From contig DBRW01000041.1 of assembly GCA_002306075.1 (NCBI GenBank), positions 1 through 17,505 on the forward strand: DNA of 17,505 nucleotides. Direction: 5' to 3'. Positions within the stretch are counted from its first letter, which is position 1; every line of letters begins with the position of its first letter. The notes beneath the pieces were generated by a model. It did no database searches. It was not told where the DNA came from and saw only the letters and a list, made by a program, of their open reading frames with translations. Positions 1 through 7,880 of the stretch are shown here, one piece after another. The stretch comes from Synergistaceae bacterium UBA1358 (GTDB lineage: Bacteria > Synergistota > Synergistia > Synergistales > Synergistaceae). A program made the translations under genes and the position numbers.

Positions 1-1632
1 ATAGGCGTATGGATCTATTTCATATACAACATGCAGGGCGGCGGCAACAAGGTGATGGGCTTTGCGAAGAGCAAGGCAAAGCTTTTCATGGACAACAGGC
101 CCAAAGTCACTTTCGATGACGTCGCGGGCTGTGACGAGTCAAAGGAAGAACTTGAGGAGGTCGTGCAGTTCCTCAGGGATCCGTCTAAGTTTACGAGGCT
201 GGGAGCCAAAGTTCCCCGCGGAGTATTGCTGCTGGGCGCTCCGGGGACCGGGAAAACGCTGCTTTCGAGGGCAGTTGCCGGAGAGGCCAATGTCCCGTTC
301 TTCAGCATCAGCGGATCCGATTTTGTTGAAATGTTCGTAGGCGTCGGTGCTGCGCGTGTGAGAGACCTGTTTGAGCAGGCGCGCAAGAATCAGCCCTGCA
401 TCATTTTTATCGACGAGATCGACGCAGTCGGGCGCCATCGCGGCGCAGGCCTCGGTGGCGGACACGATGAACGGGAACAGACACTGAACCAGCTTCTGGT
501 CGAGATGGACGGTTTTGATGCCGGAACGGGCATAATACTTCTTGCCGCGACCAACAGACCTGACATCCTTGATCCGGCATTGCTGCGCCCGGGCCGTTTT
601 GACAGACAGATAGTAGTTGACAGGCCGGATGTAAACGGAAGGCGGGATATCCTGAAGGTCCACCTCAAGGACAAAAAAGTCAGCAAGGAAGTAGATCTTG
701 ATGTCATTGCGAGAAGGACCCCGGGTTTCGTGGGCGCCGATATCGCGAACCTCGTCAACGAGGCTGCGCTCCTTGCCGGCCGGAGAAACAAGGACAAGCT
801 CGGCATGGCTGAGTTTGAAGAGGCTATCGACAGGGTCATGGCAGGCCCTGAACGCAAGAGCCGCGTCATAAGCAAGAAAGAGCGCGAGATCATCGCCTAT
901 CACGAAGCCGGACACGCGCTGGTGGCAAGCAAGATCGACGGCAGTGACCCTGTACACAAGATATCGATAATACCGAGGGGCCATATGGCGCTCGGCTACA
1001 CATTACAGCTGCCCGAAGAGGACAGGTTCCTCGTATCGAAGAAGGAGCTTTCTGACAGGATAACGATATTGCTCAGCGGACGTGTGACTGAACTGCTGAA
1101 ATTCGGAGATGTCACAACAGGCGCTTCCAACGACCTTGAGAGGGCGACACAGATAGCCCGTCAGATGGTCACGCAGTTTGGGATGAGCGACAGGCTCGGA
1201 CTCGTGACGCTCGGAAGGAAACAGCACGAGGTCTTCCTTGGCAGGGATATCATGGAAGACCGGAACTACAGCGAAGAGATCGCATATGCGATAGACCAGG
1301 AAGTCCGCAGCATAATCGATGAATGCTTCAACCTTGCGAAGAAGATCCTTACGGAGCACAACGAACGCCTGGAGGAAATAGCTGCCCTGCTTCTTGAGAA
1401 GGAAGTCCTTGAGGGAGAAGAACTTGATGAACTTCTCGGCTACCCGAAGAAAGAAGCCCCCGCAGTCCCGGCGGTGACGGACGAGGAGGAATCTCCTTCC
1501 GAAGACGAAGAGAACGGTACGGAAGAGGACAGCGCCTCTGACAGCAAAGAAGAGGAAGAAGAGAAGGTCAGGGAGAGGAGTACGGAAGACGCTGACGATG
1601 ACGACGAAGATCCTGACGACGAGGAAGAGTAA
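1..1632 (+). CDS. ftsH: ATP-dependent zinc metalloprotease FtsH (5' end outside window)
   Basis: Membrane-anchored AAA+ protease that unfolds and degrades membrane and short-lived cytosolic proteins. The reading frame is open from base 1 and begins in the end of the second membrane helix (IGVWIYFIYNMQGGGN), so the start codon and periplasmic part lie upstream. Counting from the first codon in the window, Walker A GAPGTGKT is at 79-86, followed by the Walker B IIFIDEID and the second region of homology with RPGRFDRQ. The zinc site HEAGH is at 301-305 and the third-ligand Asp is in TGASND (D378). All catalytic residues are present. The last 59 residues (from base 1453) are low-complexity, with 32 Asp/Glu, and look like a disordered acidic tail much longer than in typical FtsH. 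The gene ends at TAA and is followed by a terminator. Identity is certain; only the tail is unusual. Confidence 0.98.
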   Translation: MGVWIYFIYNMQGGGNKVMGFAKSKAKLFMDNRPKVTFDDVAGCDESKEELEEVVQFLRDPSKFTRLGAKVPRGVLLLGAPGTGKTLLSRAVAGEANVPFFSISGSDFVEMFVGVGAARVRDLFEQARKNQPCIIFIDEIDAVGRHRGAGLGGGHDEREQTLNQLLVEMDGFDAGTGIILLAATNRPDILDPALLRPGRFDRQIVVDRPDVNGRRDILKVHLKDKKVSKEVDLDVIARRTPGFVGADIANLVNEAALLAGRRNKDKLGMAEFEEAIDRVMAGPERKSRVISKKEREIIAYHEAGHALVASKIDGSDPVHKISIIPRGHMALGYTLQLPEEDRFLVSKKELSDRITILLSGRVTELLKFGDVTTGASNDLERATQIARQMVTQFGMSDRLGLVTLGRKQHEVFLGRDIMEDRNYSEEIAYAIDQEVRSIIDECFNLAKKILTEHNERLEEIAALLLEKEVLEGEELDELLGYPKKEAPAVPAVTDEEESPSEDEENGTEEDSASDSKEEEEEKVRERSTEDADDDDEDPDDEEE

Positions 1633-1644
1633 ACAAGATACCTG

Positions 1645-1670
1645 AAAGGAGCCGAAAGGCTCCTTTTTTT
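1645..1670 (+). terminator. Intrinsic terminator of ftsH
   Basis: Nine-base stem AAAGGAGCC / GGCTCCTTT with a GAAA tetraloop, running into a T tract that ends at 1670. It sits 12 bases after the ftsH stop codon and separates ftsH from the tRNA-Pro gene. Confidence 0.93.
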
Positions 1671-1699
1671 GTCGGAATGTATCCGGTTTGCGGCCGCTG

Positions 1700-1732
1700 A
1701 TTTTCCCACACCGGGAAAATTTGTGTTATAAT
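1700..1732 (+). promoter_or_regulatory. Extended -10 promoter of tRNA-Pro with overlapping palindrome
   Basis: A perfect TATAAT at 1727-1732 is preceded by TG one base upstream (TGT-TATAAT), an extended -10 element ending 11 bases before the mature tRNA 5' end. No good -35 is visible; the region holds TTTCCC-like sequence instead. A perfect 8+8 inverted repeat, ATTTTCCC (1700-1707) and GGGAAAAT (1713-1720) with a 5-base gap, lies where a -35 would be. Confidence 0.65.
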
Positions 1733-1743
1733 GCCCATCGTCA

Positions 1744-1821
1744 CGGGATGTAGCGCAGCCTGGTTAGCGCACCTGCTTTGGGAGCAGGGGGTCGTCGGTT
1801 CGAATCCGACTATCCCGACCA
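1744..1821 (+). tRNA. tRNA-Pro (anticodon UGG)
   Basis: The cloverleaf can be folded by eye. Acceptor CGGGATG (1744-1750) pairs with TATCCCG (1811-1817) with one G-U pair. The anticodon stem is CCTGC/GCAGG around loop TTTGGGA, giving anticodon TGG at 1779-1781. The T loop is GGTTCGAATCC, the discriminator base is A, and CCA is encoded at 1819-1821. The gene stands alone with its own promoter and terminator. Confidence 0.96.
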
Positions 1822-1828
1822 GGAATTT

Positions 1829-1864
1829 AAAAAGCTCAGCGAAATTTTTTCGCTGAGCTTTTTT
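1829..1864 (+). terminator. Intrinsic terminator after tRNA-Pro
   Basis: Long A/T-flanked stem. AAGCTCAGCG (1832-1841) pairs with CGCTGAGCTT (1851-1860), extended outward by AAA/TTT, and ends in a T run to 1864. The flanking A run makes it potentially bidirectional, but no convergent gene lies here. Confidence 0.93.
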
Positions 1865-1899
1865 GTGAGGCGGCAGTTACACAATAGTAGTTAACACCG

Positions 1900-1928
1900 A
1901 TGACGCGACAGACAAAAAGCTATATACT
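1900..1928 (+). promoter_or_regulatory. Candidate promoter of uvrB-uvrA-rlmB
   Basis: ATGACG (1900-1905, four of six to TTGACA) is followed 17 bases later by TATACT (1923-1928, five of six to TATAAT). It lies 34 bases before the uvrB start and after the tRNA-Pro terminator, where a promoter is required. No obvious LexA-type operator was recognised, but this phylum's operator sequence is not known to me. Confidence 0.45.
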
Positions 1929-1962
1929 ATCAAGGTTGTATTTCATCCGAAGGAGTGGGCTT

Positions 1963-4008
1963 ATGTCTGAGGAATTCAAGCTCTTTTCACCCTGGCCGTT
2001 GTCCGGTGATCAGCCTGAAGCTGTCGAGAAGCTTGTCAGGGGATTTGAAAAAGAGGGAGCTGTACAGACACTGCTTGGAGTGACGGGCAGCGGGAAGACG
2101 TTCACTATGGCAAATGTCATCCAACGGCTGCAGAGGCCTACGCTCGTCATGGCCCACAATAAGACTCTGGCTGCGCAGCTTTACAGCGAGTTCAAGGAAT
2201 TTTTCCCGGAGAACTCGGTCAATTATTTCGTCAGTTATTACGACTACTACCAGCCTGAGGCCTATATGCCGGCGCAGGACATTTATATCGAGAAGGATGC
2301 CTCCATAAACGAACGCATCGAGAAGCTCCGCCTTGCCACGACAAAGGCGCTTCTTGAGCGGCGCGACGTCATCGTGGTCGCCAGCGTATCCTGCATATAC
2401 GGACTTGGAAAGAGAAAGAACTATGAGGACGCCATTTTCCGTTTCGCGGTAGGCGAACAGTGGGACCGCAGGGCTTTCATGACGAGGCTTCTGGACAACT
2501 ATTATCAACGCAACGACCTGGTACTCCAGCCCGGAAACTTTCGGAGCAGGGGAGAGTCTATAGAGATCTATCCGGCATACAGCGACACCGCCGTCAGGGT
2601 CATCTTCTTCGACGACGAAATAGAACGCATCGAGGAGATCGACCCGGTAAGCGGCAGGGCAATCCTCAGCAAAGATCACACGGGGATATTTCCCGCACAG
2701 CACTACGTAACTTCTTCCGATGCGATAAACAAAGCGGCTGAACTTATTGAGAAAGAACTGACTGACAGAGTCGCGGAGCTTGAGTCGGCAGGCAGGATCG
2801 CAGAGGCTCAGAGACTCAAAATGAGGACCAAATATGATCTCGAAATGCTGCTTGAGGTAGGATACTGTTCGGGTATAGAAAACTATTCCCGCTTCCTGGA
2901 CGGCCGCGAACCGGGAGACCCGCCGGGGACATTGATGGATTTCTTCCCCGATGATTCGCTGATATTCATTGACGAGTCGCACATGACACTTCCCCAGATA
3001 AGGGGGATGTACAACGGAGACAGGGCGAGGAAAGAAGTTCTAGTCGAACACGGGTTCAGGCTTCCCTCCTGTCTCGACAACAGGCCTCTGAAATGGGATG
3101 AGTATGAGCCGCTGCTGAAGAACGCGCTCTTTATATCGGCCACTCCGGGCGATTATGAGCTTTCCCGTTCGGAACAGGTGGTCGAACAGCTTATACGGCC
3201 TACCGGTGTGACGGATCCCATAGTTGAGGTCCACCCTGCCACCGGACAGGTAGATGACCTTCTTGCGGAGGTGCGTCCGATTATAGACGCAGGGGAGCGT
3301 GTGCTGATATCGACCCTTACCAAGCGTTCCGCGGAGGATCTTGCCGAGTACATGGCTGAACTGGGGATCAAGGTCCGCTACATCCACTCTGAGCTTGATA
3401 CGTTCGAGAGGGCGGAGCTGCTTCGTGATCTCAGGCTTGGAGTATTTGCGGTTCTTGTCGGTGTCAACCTCCTGAGGGAGGGCATTGACCTGCCGGAGGT
3501 CTCGCTCGTCGCCATTCTGGACGCAGACCGAGAGGGATATCTGAGGTCCCACAGGTCGTTGATACAGATGATAGGAAGGGCGGCAAGAAACCAGGCAGGA
3601 AAGGTGATACTCTACGCCGACAGGATAACGGACAGCATTGAAGCTGCAATGAAAGAGACGGAAAGAAGAAGGAAACGCCAGATAGCATATAATGAGGAAC
3701 ACGGGATAACACCGCGGACGATATCAAAAGCCGTAAAAGATCTCCTGCCTGCGGAACTGCTGGAGGACAATGGATACGCAGGGACAAGGGCGGCTTCGCC
3801 TCTGAGGACCGACGGCGGAGGTCGGCCGGACATAAAGGAACTAGAAAGGCAAATGTGGTCCGCGGTCGAAAAGCTGGACTTTGAGACGGCGGCTGAACTC
3901 AGGGATACTATACAGGAACTGAAAGGCGATGCGAAAATTGGAACAAAGCATAAAAATTACAGGGGCCAGGCAGCACAACTTAAAAAACATAAACGCAGAA
4001 ATACCTAA
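1963..4008 (+). CDS. uvrB: Excinuclease ABC subunit B (UvrB)
   Basis: Damage-verification helicase of nucleotide excision repair. It is loaded on DNA by UvrA and then recruits UvrC. I chose ATG 1963 (681 residues) because GAAGGAG at 1949-1955 sits 7 bases upstream and the product then starts like the family (SEEFKLFSPWPLSGDQPEA). The in-frame ATG at 1900 lies inside the likely -35 box. Walker A GVTGSGKT is at residues 39-46. The beta-hairpin aromatic cluster YYDYY is at 92-96 with PEAYMPAQD after it. The Walker B DESH is at 337-340, and helicase motifs V/VI include RSLIQMIGRAARN. A C-terminal UVR domain at about 624-654 would contact UvrA and UvrC. After it comes a Lys-rich tail of about 26 residues, encoded where the gene overlaps uvrA. 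Confidence 0.98.
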   Translation: MSEEFKLFSPWPLSGDQPEAVEKLVRGFEKEGAVQTLLGVTGSGKTFTMANVIQRLQRPTLVMAHNKTLAAQLYSEFKEFFPENSVNYFVSYYDYYQPEAYMPAQDIYIEKDASINERIEKLRLATTKALLERRDVIVVASVSCIYGLGKRKNYEDAIFRFAVGEQWDRRAFMTRLLDNYYQRNDLVLQPGNFRSRGESIEIYPAYSDTAVRVIFFDDEIERIEEIDPVSGRAILSKDHTGIFPAQHYVTSSDAINKAAELIEKELTDRVAELESAGRIAEAQRLKMRTKYDLEMLLEVGYCSGIENYSRFLDGREPGDPPGTLMDFFPDDSLIFIDESHMTLPQIRGMYNGDRARKEVLVEHGFRLPSCLDNRPLKWDEYEPLLKNALFISATPGDYELSRSEQVVEQLIRPTGVTDPIVEVHPATGQVDDLLAEVRPIIDAGERVLISTLTKRSAEDLAEYMAELGIKVRYIHSELDTFERAELLRDLRLGVFAVLVGVNLLREGIDLPEVSLVAILDADREGYLRSHRSLIQMIGRAARNQAGKVILYADRITDSIEAAMKETERRRKRQIAYNEEHGITPRTISKAVKDLLPAELLEDNGYAGTRAASPLRTDGGGRPDIKELERQMWSAVEKLDFETAAELRDTIQELKGDAKIGTKHKNYRGQAAQLKKHKRRNT

Positions 4009-6766
4009 GAACAAGCTGGTCGTAGTCACCGGACCTTCCGGTTCGGGCAAATCCTCGCTCGCGTTCGACACAATATATGCGGAGGGGCAGAGACGGTATG
4101 TGGAATCGCTCTCCTCATATGCGAGACAGTTTCTGGGGATGTCGGACAAGCCCGACGTCGACGACATAAGCGGGCTTTCTCCGGCCATCTCGATAGAACA
4201 GAAAGGGTCGGGACACAACCCGAGGTCAACGGTCGGTACAGTGACGGAAATTTACGACTACCTGAGGCTCCTTTTCGGTCGGGCCGGGACCCCTCACTGT
4301 CCCGGCTGCGGCAAAGAAGTCCGTCGCTACAGCGTGGATGAGATAGTTGACAAGATATTCAGAGACTATGACAGTAAACTTCTTGAGGTGCTCTCTCCAC
4401 TGGTCAAGGGGAAAAAGGGCGAGTACAAAAACCTTCTCATAAAGCTTCGACAGCAGGGATACCTGAAGGCCAGGGTGGACGGGATGGTGCTCTGGCTTGA
4501 AGAGGATATTGACCTCGACAAGAAAAAAAAGCATTCGATCGAATGTGTGATCGACAGGCTGAGGGTCAAGGAAGAGAACCGCCAGCGCCTCTCGGAGGCT
4601 GTCGAGATGGCTATGAAACTGTCGGAGGGCTTCGTGCTTCTTGTATCGGAAGGTGCGGAGGAAGTGGAGCTTACAGAGAAATACATCTGCCCCGACTGCG
4701 AGATAAGCCTTCCGGAGATCGAACCCAGGCTCTTCTCGTTCAACAACCCCTACGGTGCCTGTCCCGACTGTTCCGGACTGGGCGTACACCTCCACTTTTC
4801 TGAAGATCTTGCGGTGGACCCGGATTACCCTATCGGCGAAGGAGGTTTCCTGCCCTGGAAGAACATGAAACACATGGTCCAGAAGGCAGGGCTTCTGGCA
4901 GCCAGGCACGGATGGGATCTTTCGAAGCCATTTAAGGATCTTCCCAAAGAGGCTAAAGATGCTCTCTTGAACGGGTCCGACGAGGTCATACCGATGATAT
5001 TCAGCGACAGGAACGGTGACTGGGAGTACAACGGACATTATCCCGGACTTTTGCCTTGGCTGGAGAAACGGTTTGCGGAAACTGAATCGGACAGCTACAG
5101 GGAGGAACTGCTTCGCTACCGTGCGGAGGACATATGCCAGACCTGCAAAGGGGCAAGGCTGAAGCCTGAGGTGCTCGCTGTGACGCTTGGCGGATACAGC
5201 ATAGCACAGCTAACGGAGATGCCTATCGAAGAGCTTATTAAGATCCTTGATACGATGAAGCTCGGGGCCAGGGAGCAGAAGATAGTAGGGCAGGCACTTA
5301 CAGAGGTCCGCAAAAGGCTTGCCTTCCTCAACAACGTCGGGGCGGGATATCTGAGTCTTTCGAGGCGGGCGGACACTCTGAGCGGCGGGGAGAGCCAGAG
5401 GATCAGGCTTGCGACCCAGATAGGCTCGCAGCTGACCGGAGTGCTTTATGTGCTTGACGAACCGACGATCGGCCTGCATCCGAGGGACACGAACAGGCTT
5501 CTTGATACGCTGAAGGATATCAGAGATATCGGGAACACCGTCATAGTCGTTGAACATGACAGAGATACGATGATGGCGGCGGACTACATCCTGGAACTCG
5601 GTCCCGGTGCCGGAGAAAACGGCGGAGACCTTATAGCCTGCGGCAGCTACTCTGAAATACTCAACGGAGACACCCCGACGTCGCTCTATCTGAGAGGAGA
5701 GGCCGACGGCTCGTACAGGCCGAAGATCAAAAGAAGGAAGCCCCACGGCAGGATCAGCGTAACTGGATGCCGGGAAAATAACCTTAAGAACATCGACATA
5801 GATATACCTCTCGGGGTATTTGCCGCGCTCAGCGGAGTTTCAGGCTCGGGCAAGAGCACGCTCCTGTACGAGATACTTTATAAGGGACTGAAGGGAAAGT
5901 TCGACAGGGAATACAGAGACCGTCCCGGGAAATTTGACAGCATATCCGGGTATGGATCGCTGAAGAACGTGGTCCTGGTCGATCAGAGCCCGATAGGCCG
6001 CACTCCGCGCTCAAATCCCGCGACATACACGGGAGTCTTTACCCCGATAAGAGAGCTGTACGCTCAGCTTCCGGAATCGAAACTGAGGGGATACATGCCG
6101 GGGCGTTTCAGCTTCAACGTAAAGGGCGGACGCTGCGAGTCCTGCAAGGGTGACGGAGAACTTAAGGTGTCGATGCTTTTCCTGCAGGATGTGTATGTGA
6201 AATGCGACGTCTGCAAGGGGGCAAGGTACAACAGGGAGACCCTCGAAGTTAAATACAAAGGGCTCTCAATAGCTGATGTGCTCGACCTCACCGTTGACGA
6301 GGCAGCCGAGCATTTCAAGGACATCCCAAGGATAGCCAACAAGCTGAAGGTAATACAGGAAGCGGGACTGGGCTATATCAGGCTCGGACAGCCTGCGCCT
6401 ACGCTGAGCGGCGGCGAGGCACAGAGGGTGAAGCTTGCCACCGAGCTCGGCAAGAAGTTCAGAGGAAACACTCTCTATCTTCTTGACGAACCGACGACGG
6501 GCCTTCACTACAATGATGTCAAGAAGCTGCTTAAGCTGCTGCACAAACTGGTCGACCAGGGAAATTCCGTCCTTGTGATAGAACATAACCTGGATGTGCT
6601 TGCATCGACAGACTATATTATGGATCTCGGCCCGGAAGGCGGCCGCAGGGGCGGAAATCTTATCGCAAAGGGAACTCCGGAGGAAGTGGCAGCTTCAGGC
6701 GGACCGACGGGGAAATACCTCGCGTCATTTTTCGACGATACGAAGGAAGGCAGGAAGGCCGGATGA
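3929..6766 (+). CDS. uvrA: Excinuclease ABC subunit A (UvrA)
   Basis: Dimeric ABC-type ATPase that scans DNA for lesions and loads UvrB. It has 945 residues, the normal length. ATG 3929 gives the standard N-terminus (KITGARQHNLKNI). The first Walker A, GPSGSGKS, is at 35-42 and the second, GVSGSGKS, at 636-643. The signature motifs LSGGESQRIRLA and LSGGEAQRVKLA each precede a Walker B with LDEPT. Zinc-binding cysteines include C254/C257 with C278/C281, and C736/C739 with C759/C762 in the C-terminal zinc module needed for damage recognition. The start lies 80 bases inside uvrB in another frame, so the two are probably translationally coupled; AGGA and GAAAGG sequences just upstream could act as ribosome-binding sites. 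The stop overlaps the rlmB start in ATGA. Confidence 0.98.
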   Translation: MRKLEQSIKITGARQHNLKNINAEIPKNKLVVVTGPSGSGKSSLAFDTIYAEGQRRYVESLSSYARQFLGMSDKPDVDDISGLSPAISIEQKGSGHNPRSTVGTVTEIYDYLRLLFGRAGTPHCPGCGKEVRRYSVDEIVDKIFRDYDSKLLEVLSPLVKGKKGEYKNLLIKLRQQGYLKARVDGMVLWLEEDIDLDKKKKHSIECVIDRLRVKEENRQRLSEAVEMAMKLSEGFVLLVSEGAEEVELTEKYICPDCEISLPEIEPRLFSFNNPYGACPDCSGLGVHLHFSEDLAVDPDYPIGEGGFLPWKNMKHMVQKAGLLAARHGWDLSKPFKDLPKEAKDALLNGSDEVIPMIFSDRNGDWEYNGHYPGLLPWLEKRFAETESDSYREELLRYRAEDICQTCKGARLKPEVLAVTLGGYSIAQLTEMPIEELIKILDTMKLGAREQKIVGQALTEVRKRLAFLNNVGAGYLSLSRRADTLSGGESQRIRLATQIGSQLTGVLYVLDEPTIGLHPRDTNRLLDTLKDIRDIGNTVIVVEHDRDTMMAADYILELGPGAGENGGDLIACGSYSEILNGDTPTSLYLRGEADGSYRPKIKRRKPHGRISVTGCRENNLKNIDIDIPLGVFAALSGVSGSGKSTLLYEILYKGLKGKFDREYRDRPGKFDSISGYGSLKNVVLVDQSPIGRTPRSNPATYTGVFTPIRELYAQLPESKLRGYMPGRFSFNVKGGRCESCKGDGELKVSMLFLQDVYVKCDVCKGARYNRETLEVKYKGLSIADVLDLTVDEAAEHFKDIPRIANKLKVIQEAGLGYIRLGQPAPTLSGGEAQRVKLATELGKKFRGNTLYLLDEPTTGLHYNDVKKLLKLLHKLVDQGNSVLVIEHNLDVLASTDYIMDLGPEGGRRGGNLIAKGTPEEVAASGGPTGKYLASFFDDTKEGRKAG

Positions 6767-7542
6767 AAGAGGAAAGATCTACCGTAAGCGAAGATATATG
6801 CTGGGGGAGGAACCCGGTATTCTCGTTGCTTGAGGAGTCGCCTGACAGGTGCATGAAGGTGATCGTATCGAAGACGGTCCAGCCTCACATAAAAGCCAGA
6901 CTGCAGGATCTCTGCAGGGCTGCCAACATCGTCCTTCAGACGGCAGAGCCCGCCGCACTGGACAAGATGACCGGCAAGGAGAACCATCAGGGCGTGGTCG
7001 CTTACATGGCTCCGATGAAGCTGTGGGAAGCGGAGGAACTCATCCAGATGCTTCCGAAAGCGCCTGAACCTGCCATGGTCATACTGTGCGACCATCTTCA
7101 GGACCCGCATAACCTTGGCGCAGTGATAAGGAGCGCGGAAGCGGCGGGCGCATCCGCTGTCCTGATCCCCAAAAGGGGAGGGGTGCTTCCCACGGGGACA
7201 GTCGTGAAAACGAGCGCAGGTGCAGCGCTGAGGCTGCCAGTAGCAAAGACAGGCAATATTTCCCAGACGATAAGGCTGCTCCAGGAGGCCAACTTCTGGG
7301 TGGTGGGCCTTTCAATGGACGCAGAGGAGACCCTTTTCAAGGAAGACATGCCGCCAAGGCTGACCATAGTGATAGGCGCAGAAGGCGCCGGTCTGGGGCA
7401 GGCTGTGGCGAAGTCGTGCGACGAGCTGAGGTATATACCGATGGCAGGAAAGACAGGGTCGCTGAACGCGTCGGTGGCGGCGGCATTGGCTCTCTTCGAG
7501 TACACTCGCTCCTCGCGCAATTGGGGCATCTCGCGGCGATGA
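6763..7542 (+). CDS. rlmB: 23S rRNA (guanosine-2'-O)-methyltransferase, RlmB/TrmH family
   Basis: SpoU/SPOUT-family 2'-O-methyltransferase. RlmB methylates G2251 in the P loop of 23S rRNA using S-adenosylmethionine. The N-terminal substrate-binding domain has GRNPVFSLL and NHQGVVAY. The catalytic trefoil-knot domain carries motif 1 (DPHNLGAVIRSA, N117 and R123), motif 2 (IGAEGAGL, E207) and motif 3 (IPMAGKTGSLNASVAAA, N235). At 259 residues it is of normal length. ATG 6763 overlaps the uvrA stop (ATGA) and follows AGGAAGG, so translation is probably coupled. The last eight codons (RNWGISRR) and the stop lie inside the palindromic repeat starting at 7516, so the native C-terminus seems to have been replaced by repeat sequence just after the final conserved motif. 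RlmB is the best match, but other TrmH-family substrates cannot be excluded from sequence alone. Confidence 0.93.
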   Translation: MKEERSTVSEDICWGRNPVFSLLEESPDRCMKVIVSKTVQPHIKARLQDLCRAANIVLQTAEPAALDKMTGKENHQGVVAYMAPMKLWEAEELIQMLPKAPEPAMVILCDHLQDPHNLGAVIRSAEAAGASAVLIPKRGGVLPTGTVVKTSAGAALRLPVAKTGNISQTIRLLQEANFWVVGLSMDAEETLFKEDMPPRLTIVIGAEGAGLGQAVAKSCDELRYIPMAGKTGSLNASVAAALALFEYTRSSRNWGISRR

Positions 7543-7645
7543 CTTAGCAACATGCGACGCTCCTTCACCTCAACGTATTGATATACGCCTCGGTTCGGAG
7601 CATCACAATTTGCGTTGTCATCATCCGCGATCTGCCCCAATTGCG
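7516..7645. repeat. 130-bp palindromic dispersed repeat, copy 1
   Basis: The ends are perfect 13-base inverted repeats, CGCAATTGGGGCA (7516-7528) and TGCCCCAATTGCG (7633-7645). The two 65-base halves remain largely complementary throughout, and the tip is CGTAT-TGAT-ATACG exactly at the centre (7574-7587). The whole element could fold into one long imperfect hairpin. A second copy begins at 17414 and shares AATTGGGGCAT, CTTAGCAACAT and TCAACGTAT in the same order. No transposase is present. It provides the 3' end of rlmB and may also stop or stabilise that transcript. Confidence 0.85.
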
Positions 7646-7678
7646 ATATATGTTAATATCGTTAAGATCAAAAGAATA

Positions 7679-7714
7679 TTGCGTTGTTATCACTCGCTAT
7701 AAATCCCAATTGCG
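7679..7714. repeat. Extra right arm of the palindromic repeat
   Basis: This 36-base segment matches the right arm of the palindrome (7610-7645) at 28 of 36 positions, in the same orientation and 69 bases downstream. Both begin TTGCGTTGT and end CCCAATTGCG. It looks like a partial copy or a remnant of a nested or duplicated element; no matching left arm lies next to it. Confidence 0.7.
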
Positions 7715-7770
7715 GTTATTTTAGACGGGATCCATATTTAGATTCCGTAAGAGAACAAGGATGTTTTTGT

Positions 7771-7880
7771 TTCACCGCGGCTTTGGACCGCGATTCTCCG
7801 CGATGCGAAGCGGGCAGATTTCCAAGCGGCCGAAGGACGCGAATTCACCGCAGCCTGGAGGCTGCAATTCTTCGCGTCAT
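7771..7880. repeat. Tandem array of ~24-nt imperfect hairpin units
   Basis: Five successive units start with TTC at 7771, 7794, 7820, 7844 and 7868, giving spacings of 23, 26, 24 and 24. Most have the form TTC-(A/T)-CCGC, a short purine-rich loop, then a partly complementary GCG-AAT segment. Examples are CCGCGGC...GACCGCG and GCAGCC-TGGA-GGCTGC. The sequence drifts between units while the pairing pattern persists. About 8 bases after the array is CCCCAATTGC (7888-7897), the same end sequence as the nearby palindrome. The rest of the gene-free stretch 7543-7897 shows nothing else I can name. Confidence 0.6.

Noticed and set aside
139..984. Long open frame (281 codons) on the - strand inside ftsH
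   Set aside because: It lies opposite an unmistakable ftsH, with no family features; it is a by-product of codon bias.
1987..2982. Long open frame (331 codons) on the - strand inside uvrB
   Set aside because: Antisense shadow of uvrB with no recognisable domains and no promoter or ribosome-binding site.
7771..7880. Possible CRISPR array
   Set aside because: The units are adjacent without unique spacers, vary in sequence, and have a period near 24 nt; no cas gene is present.
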